Shown here: one piece after another, positions 58,201 to 64,000 of the stretch
How the letters are laid out: each line of letters opens with the position of its first letter
Position numbering within the stretch: position 1 is the stretch's first letter
NCBI GenBank assembly: GCA_030248195.1
Contig: JASAND010024160.1
Location: 1 to 64,000 of the forward strand
DNA: 64,000 nucleotides
Source of the DNA: Trissonchulus latispiculum
Taxonomy: Eukaryota; Nematoda; Enoplea; Enoplida; Ironidae
Reading direction: 5' to 3'
Made by a program: the position numbers and the translations under genes
Notes under the pieces: generated by a model
Seen by the model: only the letters and a program-made list of their open reading frames with translations
What the model was told of the DNA's origin: nothing
The model's database searches: none

Positions 58201-58893
58201 ATTAATACCTATAAACACTAATTAACACTGTTTCATGCCCCTAATGGGCGAATTGTGGCCTTATTTTGACCCATCTTCCAATATTCGCACTTATTAACTG
58301 CGTAAAACGTTTTAAACTCGAAGTTTCTGGCTAAATAACTAGTTATTCAACAACTTCTTTCTTTGAGCTTATTTTCTTTGATGACTTTCAGCTATTTTAA
58401 ACGGTTTCTAAATGATTTCTTGATAATGTGAGGCCTTATTCGTGGCCTGGGAAGAGTAACGACTCCTCCATTATACGGAAAACCGTATTAGGGCCTATTA
58501 CTGACCCAGGGGAAGGGTAACGACCCCTCCGTTATTGGCTGATGACCTACCTAAGCTTCCTTAACCTACGTTCCACTAAGATTCCATTCCGTTTTCGTGT
58601 AGTTTGCGTGCGCGTAATACTATTTTATGCCTTATTCTTCCTATTTACACTAGAACCTATGTCCCTGATAGCGGATTTCTGGGGGGTTTCACACTGACTG
58701 GCAACTCTGGTAACTGCAAAACAGTTACTTTATATAATGCTTGGACGTTTCACGTTTCACATCAAGATTTCACAAACACACCATTCCTAACCAACACATT
58801 AGAAACTCAGATCAATTTCCTCACGAACCATGACCTACTACAGATTGAGCTTTTCCTTGTGCCCTTTAAGTTTTATTTTGCCTTTTCCATTAC
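55269..58893. other. Gene-free region
   Basis: No protein family recognised. Short inverted repeats around GCCGGCAATTCCTAATTGCC (56570) and GTGAGCTGACAG (57140). ATAACTTTCGCAATATTGGGA at about 58046 echoes the end region of the TTAA element (19680, 40520), probably a fragment of it. Confidence 0.45.
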
Positions 58894-59347
58894 AGCCTCC
58901 TTTCCTTTGATTTATATTGCGAGTCACTCAGCCCCTGCTTGCTAACCTAACTTTTCAAACATCAACCTAACCTAACATAAGCTAACAATATTAACCTAAC
59001 CCAATTTTCAACTTAACACATTTCCTAACTACCTTGGCTTCATACATACTCGAGTCACTTCGAGCTTACATCAACCATAGTCTAAGCTTACATTGTCCTG
59101 GCATCAATCGATTTTCCACAGCTGGCCTACCACGATCATGTTACTTATACGTCACTCCAACTGTTGGAATAATGATCAAAAGGGTCGAAGCAGGTTCAGA
59201 TATGTATGAAGCCAAGGTAGTTAGGAAATGTGTTAAGTTGAAAATTGGGTTAGGTTAGGTTAGGTTAGGTTGATGTTTGAAAAGTTTGGTTAGCAAGCAG
59301 GGGCTGAGTGACTCGCAATATAAATCAAGGGAAAGGAGAAGGTACAG
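58894..59347. repeat. Large inverted repeat with CCTAA-rich arms
   Basis: Arms 58894-59048 and 59201-59347 are near-identical in inverted orientation (GATTTATATTGCGAGTCACT, CAGCCCCTGCTTGCTAACC, ACATTTCCTAACTACCTTGG), with a spacer of about 150 bp. The right arm carries (TTAGG)4. A foldback element or a palindromic duplication. Confidence 0.75.
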
Positions 59348-62300
59348 TGGTAGAGATCAAGCAAATTCGTTTTGGGGGGGGAGGAGTTTACGAAGTTTTC
59401 ACTAAAGTTCTGATGTTGGAAAAGCTAGCTAGTCTTTTGCCACATAATAGTATTAGGTTAAGTGTAAAAAATAGTTTAAAGTTAGAAGAATTCCATACAA
59501 ACGTAGCAAACTGTGGAGGCCATCAGAAGTAAAGATTGTTCACAGTTTGCTCGACCATGACACGTACCTAAACATCGCTCTCGCCTGATCCAGACTATAG
59601 TGCGATGTCAGCAATTCACCAAATTTTCAGTAATTAGTTCTGATGATATAGTGCTTTGATATCGCGTAAAATAATCTCTAGACCATTGCCTACTTTTCTA
59701 TGAGATACGATCAAAATGAGAAAAATTCGTGTGTTGTAGGTGTATACGGGTGGAGGTAAACTAACTTCTAATGAGCTGTGGTTTACCAAATGAACCAAAC
59801 TTTGCGGCAATTAATACTCCAAGTATCTGTCTTAACTTTGGTATAAATGACGTGATTTCGCTAATCCCTGTGTTCGCAGTGCTGGATTATATTATCGATA
59901 TTGTCGCTGTTATTTGGCGCCATTTCGAAGATGTGAGTCAATTACTCCAAAGTAACTGTGGCAGAATCGGCTGAAACTTAGCACATTACAGGCCAGTGAG
60001 TGCACCAAGATGTGCCGAAAGCTAGGTCACTAAACCTCACTGCAGTGTTTAGAAATGCTAGATTGATTTCTCGAAGTATGGATGGCTATCGCTCCAAAAA
60101 GCTCTAAGACAGTGGTAAGCGCATACTGAACGAAGGAAGCGTCATATCGAAAAACGGATTTCATATTCGGATTCAGCAGGTCAAATAACCCCTATAACCA
60201 CCTTTTCGGCAAAATCGGAGACAAAAAAGTTTTTGACCCCATTTTTACTGCGCTTAGCTAGCTTTTCAGGCCTAAAAATAAGGGTTATTTCTTAACGAAA
60301 AGTTGGCTAGCACACTAACCAGAAAAACCAAAGCCCTTGAAACTCACAGACAGTATAGGTTAATAACTGGTAAAAAGCTGGGGTAGGCTAGGGGTTGCCA
60401 ATTTTATTAGATCGAGCTTAGAGATTAGAGCTTAATAACTGGTAAAAAGCTGGGGTAGGCTAGGGGTTGCCAATTTTATTAGATCGAAAACGGCGCACGG
60501 TCACCTCGCAACTTTTTGCAAAATTTCAAACTTTGAGCTGTTATAACTAAAGAAGGAAGCAACGCTCGAAAGCCGGAATACTTTTAATATTTAGCACTAG
60601 TAACAGTTAACATCTATGGCTGAAAGTTACAGAATCGGTCGAACCGTTAATTCACCAGAGCTGAAAAACCCTTTTTGAAAAATCCCGTTTTTCGCACAAA
60701 AATTTCGACTTTGGAGTCCTGCCAAAAACGGTGTATATGGGATATATTGTTGCCCACCCTAAACTTTTTTACTTTGATATGTTGGCTAACGTTGGGCGGG
60801 AAAGTAGTTCTCTCCGACGATGTTGTGCCAACCCGTTCGTAGCCCCCCCCCTTAAGACGTTATGAAGTTTCGCCGATCGCACAATATGGAGCAAGGTAGG
60901 AGTACCAAATAGCAGAATTTTACTGTGGAATGAGAAACCGGAACAATTGATTTGGAGAGAGTGATAAAAATGAAGAAGACTGAAGAACGAGAAGGACTTG
61001 ATTAAAAAACATCATGAAAGGACATAAAAGGAGTAAATTTGGAGTAGGTTTGGAGTAGGCTCGGTGTTTACTCGGTGTAGGCTCGGCGTTATGTAAGAGT
61101 GACTCAGTGCACAAAACAAGGAAGCTGGTTCTTAGGTAAGGTCAGACAAGATAGGTAAAAGTAAAAATCTAAGAAAGTTGGATAAATGAGCTCAGAGTAG
61201 GCTTGGTGTAATTAAGGAGTGACGCACATTGATAGAATGGGTTTGTGGTTAAGGCCAGGTAGGTAAAGGTAAGAATTTGTGAAAGTTGAAGAAAGTATGC
61301 TCAGGGTAGGTTTGGAGTAATATAACAGTGACGCGGTGAATGGAATTAGGGAAGTCAACGAAGTCAGTGGTGAAGGCTGAAAGTTGAAGAACGTATGCTC
61401 GGAGTATGTTCGGAGAAATTTTAGGAGTGACTCAGAGGGATGGAAAACCAATTCAAATGTTATAAAGTTACCAGTACATCTAGTGGACGGTCAATACAGA
61501 ACATGTACAAAACGTAGGAAAAGTAAGGTTAGAGTAGGCTCGGTGTAAAGTATGAGTATGGTTCAAAGTAAAGACTTAATAATGAAGGGAAAGCAACCAA
61601 AGAGGCCGAGAAGACCGAAAAGGGTAGATGAATAGTGAAAATGAATGGGTTGAAGGGGTGTATTATCAGAACCTAAGCGTATTGGGTCCACAATTATAGA
61701 GCTTGAGGAGAGGAATCGAACGGTATCTGTTTCATCGAAATCGGATCAGGGATGAGAAACTTATGGACCGTTGAAAATCACCTTATAAAAATTTTATGAA
61801 ACTTGATTGGATGATGCTGCAACTAGATTATATAAACCCTTGGAGTTAGAAGGTAGGAAAAGCCAAGGATCAGGAGGAGTAAGGAACATAGAATCATAGG
61901 AAGGGTGGTAAAACAAAACAACGAAGACAAACTTGTAACTATAACCTAAGCAAGGGAACGGAAAATTTACTCCAACTTTTGGGATTGGGAGTGGGGGTCG
62001 AAACGGGGAGCCTATACTATTCACGGTTTTAAAAATTTTCTATTATGTCTAGAAATTAACTTACGCAAGGGGGGCTTTTCGGTGACAGCTTCTTTGTCAG
62101 TGTTAGTGAAAGCTAAATGCTGACACCTTAACTGAGGTCAGAAGCAGCTAGAAACATACTTAAATCACTTATTGTTATCTGCACAATAAATTTTCCATTA
62201 AGCCAGTCACACAATGCCTTGCACACATATTTTCTATTAATAAGTTAAGCAAGCCAGAACTCGTCTATAAATAATTGTTGGCTGCGCAGCAGGTTTACAA

Positions 62301-63070
62301 TTTATTAAGATGTTAGCACAGTGGAAACTTAAATTTTTGCTCCAAACTAATGCATGTTTATATACGTCTAGAGACTTTGACATAATTATATGCCTTTTCT
62401 GAATCATTCCACTGCTTTAAAGCTTAACTATTAATTTGCTTGTGCATGAACTCTGCCAGCTTCGCAGCCTGTCGCTATTGCAAAATACGAATGAGTTGAG
62501 CCTTCAAAGCAGGAAAACTCAGACTTTAGTGCCACAGGGTATTGGGCCTCTCTCACGCTGCAAGCAGACGCAATCAGCCCAGCTGATTGCGCAAGCGTGC
62601 AGCGAACTCTGCAATCACAAGTTTTCCGCCCCGCCCCGCCGCCGCACTTCATGACTGTTCTTTTATTCTTGAATCACTAGTCTTGGAATCAAATATTTTA
62701 AATACTAGCATAATGCTGGTAGCCAGTTTCGTTTAAACATTCAAAGTGCATCAGAAATGCCATTGAGTTATTCATCACCCCAGCCTAGTGATGGAGCGGT
62801 TCAGCATTTAGGATGCCGCATGAATAACTCAATGTTATTTCTGTACCCATAGCTTACTGTTTGCTAACGTATATAAAACTACGCTAGAGCTGAAACATCA
62901 GAGAATCAGATTTCATAACTGACAGAGTAAGGCTTGTTCAGCACATTGCGTACTTTAACGACAGCACCACGACAGAAAAATTTGTTATGCAATTTAATCA
63001 AATGAAAAATATTGCTAGTTGAAATAATCACTGACATACATATTCTGCACTTTTGTGCACAAGCCGCAAC
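59348..63070. other. Gene-free region
   Basis: No coding signal. 60361-60415 is repeated exactly at 60433-60487 (72-bp period). 61020-61560 is purine-rich with repeated GGTTTGGAGTAGGCTCGGTG-like words. 62283-62303 (minus) is a solo end of the GCGCAGCAGG repeat. 62752-62862 is a small foldback (CAGAAAT...CATTGAGTTATTCAT ends). Confidence 0.5.
60361..60487. repeat. Perfect 55-bp direct repeat, 72-bp period
   Basis: TAATAACTGGTAAAAAGCTG through GATCGA occurs at 60361-60415 and 60433-60487 without mismatch; a recent tandem duplication. Confidence 0.9.
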
Positions 63071-63142
63071 CTCAATTTACTTCATATATCCTATAATTTT
63101 TGAATGATTCCAAAATTATAGCAGATGTGAAGTAAATTGAGG
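63071..63142. other. 72-nt hairpin
   Basis: Arms CCTCAATTTACTTCA...CTATAATTTT and its near-complement (AAAATTATAG...TGAAGTAAATTGAGG) around a loop of about 10 nt, with one internal bulge. Size and shape fit either a pre-miRNA or a tiny palindromic element. Confidence 0.5.
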
Positions 63143-63527
63143 TGTAGGCTTGTTAGGAATGATAGACCAAATATCATTTTAATGAAATAATTTGACTTCC
63201 AGACCAACCAGATACTGAGTTCCGGAAGTTATCCATGAAATCTCAAATTTCAAAGCGCCGAATCGGAAATGGACCGGATAATCGATTGTTTTGACGCCTG
63301 TTAAATGAAAGTAGCCTCCAAACATTAATTGTGCCAAAAACGAATATTTTTATCCGCGATTCAGTTTTTCCGGTTTTTTTTCGAACCGGATACGGCCATA
63401 GATCACGCACTTTGGTCCAAACCAGACGAAAGTTTAGATAGAAACCAATTTAAACCCGAGAAATTCAAAAATCCAATCAGCGAAGCTGTACTACTAAATA
63501 ATCTTGCTGTGCGGGTTTGGTAACCTA

Positions 63528-63692
63528 GGGCCTTTTCATAAAAAGCTTAAACGGCTTAGCTTAAAAGGCTTAAATGGTTTAAAAATTCTTTTTCACAAAT
63601 AATCAGCTTAATTATTTATGAAAGGGATGTTTAAGCCATTTAAGCTAAACCGTTTAAGTAGCCGTTTAAGCTTATTCCTTATGAAAAAGAAA
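63528..63692. mobile_element. Foldback MITE, GGGC...TTTCATAAA type
   Basis: Left GGGCCTTTTCATAAAAAGC then TTAAACGGC; the right side mirrors TTAAACGGC, with TTATGAAAAAG at the end. The left end resembles the Harbinger-like MITE at 10228. The interior is TTTAAGCC-type repeats. Confidence 0.5.
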
Positions 63693-64000
63693 ATTAACTT
63701 CATGCTTCATTGTAGCTTAAATCCTTTAAGGGTCTGGTTCGGGTAATATTCAGCACTTTGAAAGCCTTTACTTTAGTCAGTTCTTGTAGTTCAACGATGA
63801 TTTTTATATGATTTTAATGCTGGTGAATGTGTTCATTACAACAAAATGGAGTATTTCTGATGCAATACCTGAATTGGAGATGTGATAACACAAAATTAAT
63901 TTTTGAACATGGATTTTCTCTGAGTGTGGGAAAGTTAAACAAGCGATCACGTTAGGCTTCAAAAAATGTCTTCCCAAAAAGGTTTGCAAATTTATGCGTC

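Noticed and set aside
59241..59270. (TTAGG)4 tract as a telomere or evidence of an arthropod
   Set aside because: Only four units, embedded in an inverted repeat whose other arm has a diverged version; interstitial and too short to indicate telomere type or phylum.
62431..62654. Overlapping open frames on both strands
   Set aside because: Mirror-image frames over a GC-richer patch with an inverted repeat; neither resembles a protein.
1..64000. CRISPR arrays, bacterial operons or viral genes
   Set aside because: Repeats lack unique equal-length spacers, genes are intron-bearing animal types, and no viral protein motif was seen.

Overview
This is metazoan nuclear DNA, AT-rich and intron-bearing. 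The coding content is a DOK-type PH-PTB adaptor, three SLC10-type transporter copies with identical intron positions, and an intronless rhodopsin-like 7TM receptor resembling nematode chemoreceptors. I would guess an ecdysozoan, perhaps a nematode, but the sequence does not settle it. No prokaryotic or viral gene was seen.

Layout. 1104-9170 (+): the last seven exons of a docking-protein (DOK) gene, ending in a long proline-rich tail; one intron uses a GC-AG splice pair. 9784-12304 (-): SLC10 copy A, which meets DOK tail to tail. It is a pseudogene with two frameshifts and a Harbinger-like MITE inside exon 3. 15849-16973 (-): the 7TM receptor, with a truncated relative at 26250-26530. 28870-37841 (-): SLC10 copy B, open throughout but with two sodium-site residues replaced. 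46452-51121 (-): SLC10 copy C, open with those residues intact. The rest (about 51.1-64 kb and the gaps between genes) has no recognisable gene.

Most of the window is transposon-derived. The most notable group is a family of foldback DNA elements whose ends read CAAGAGTACATAATA. They make 7-bp target duplications (GTAATAC, ATAATAC, GTAGTAG), close to the GTAGTAC target consensus known for Drosophila Galileo (P superfamily). They range from 135 bp to 4.3 kb, sit mainly in the introns of SLC10 copies B and C and of DOK, and one has inserted into the terminal repeat of another. Also present are three hAT-like elements with exact 8-bp duplications, TTAA-bounded elements, a Harbinger-like MITE, a Tc1/mariner-like transposase relic, a 114-bp higher-order tandem array, and many tRNA-like fossils.

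The genes are not an obvious pathway. The SLC10 trio shows local duplication followed by divergent fates: one dead copy, one altered copy, one conventional copy.
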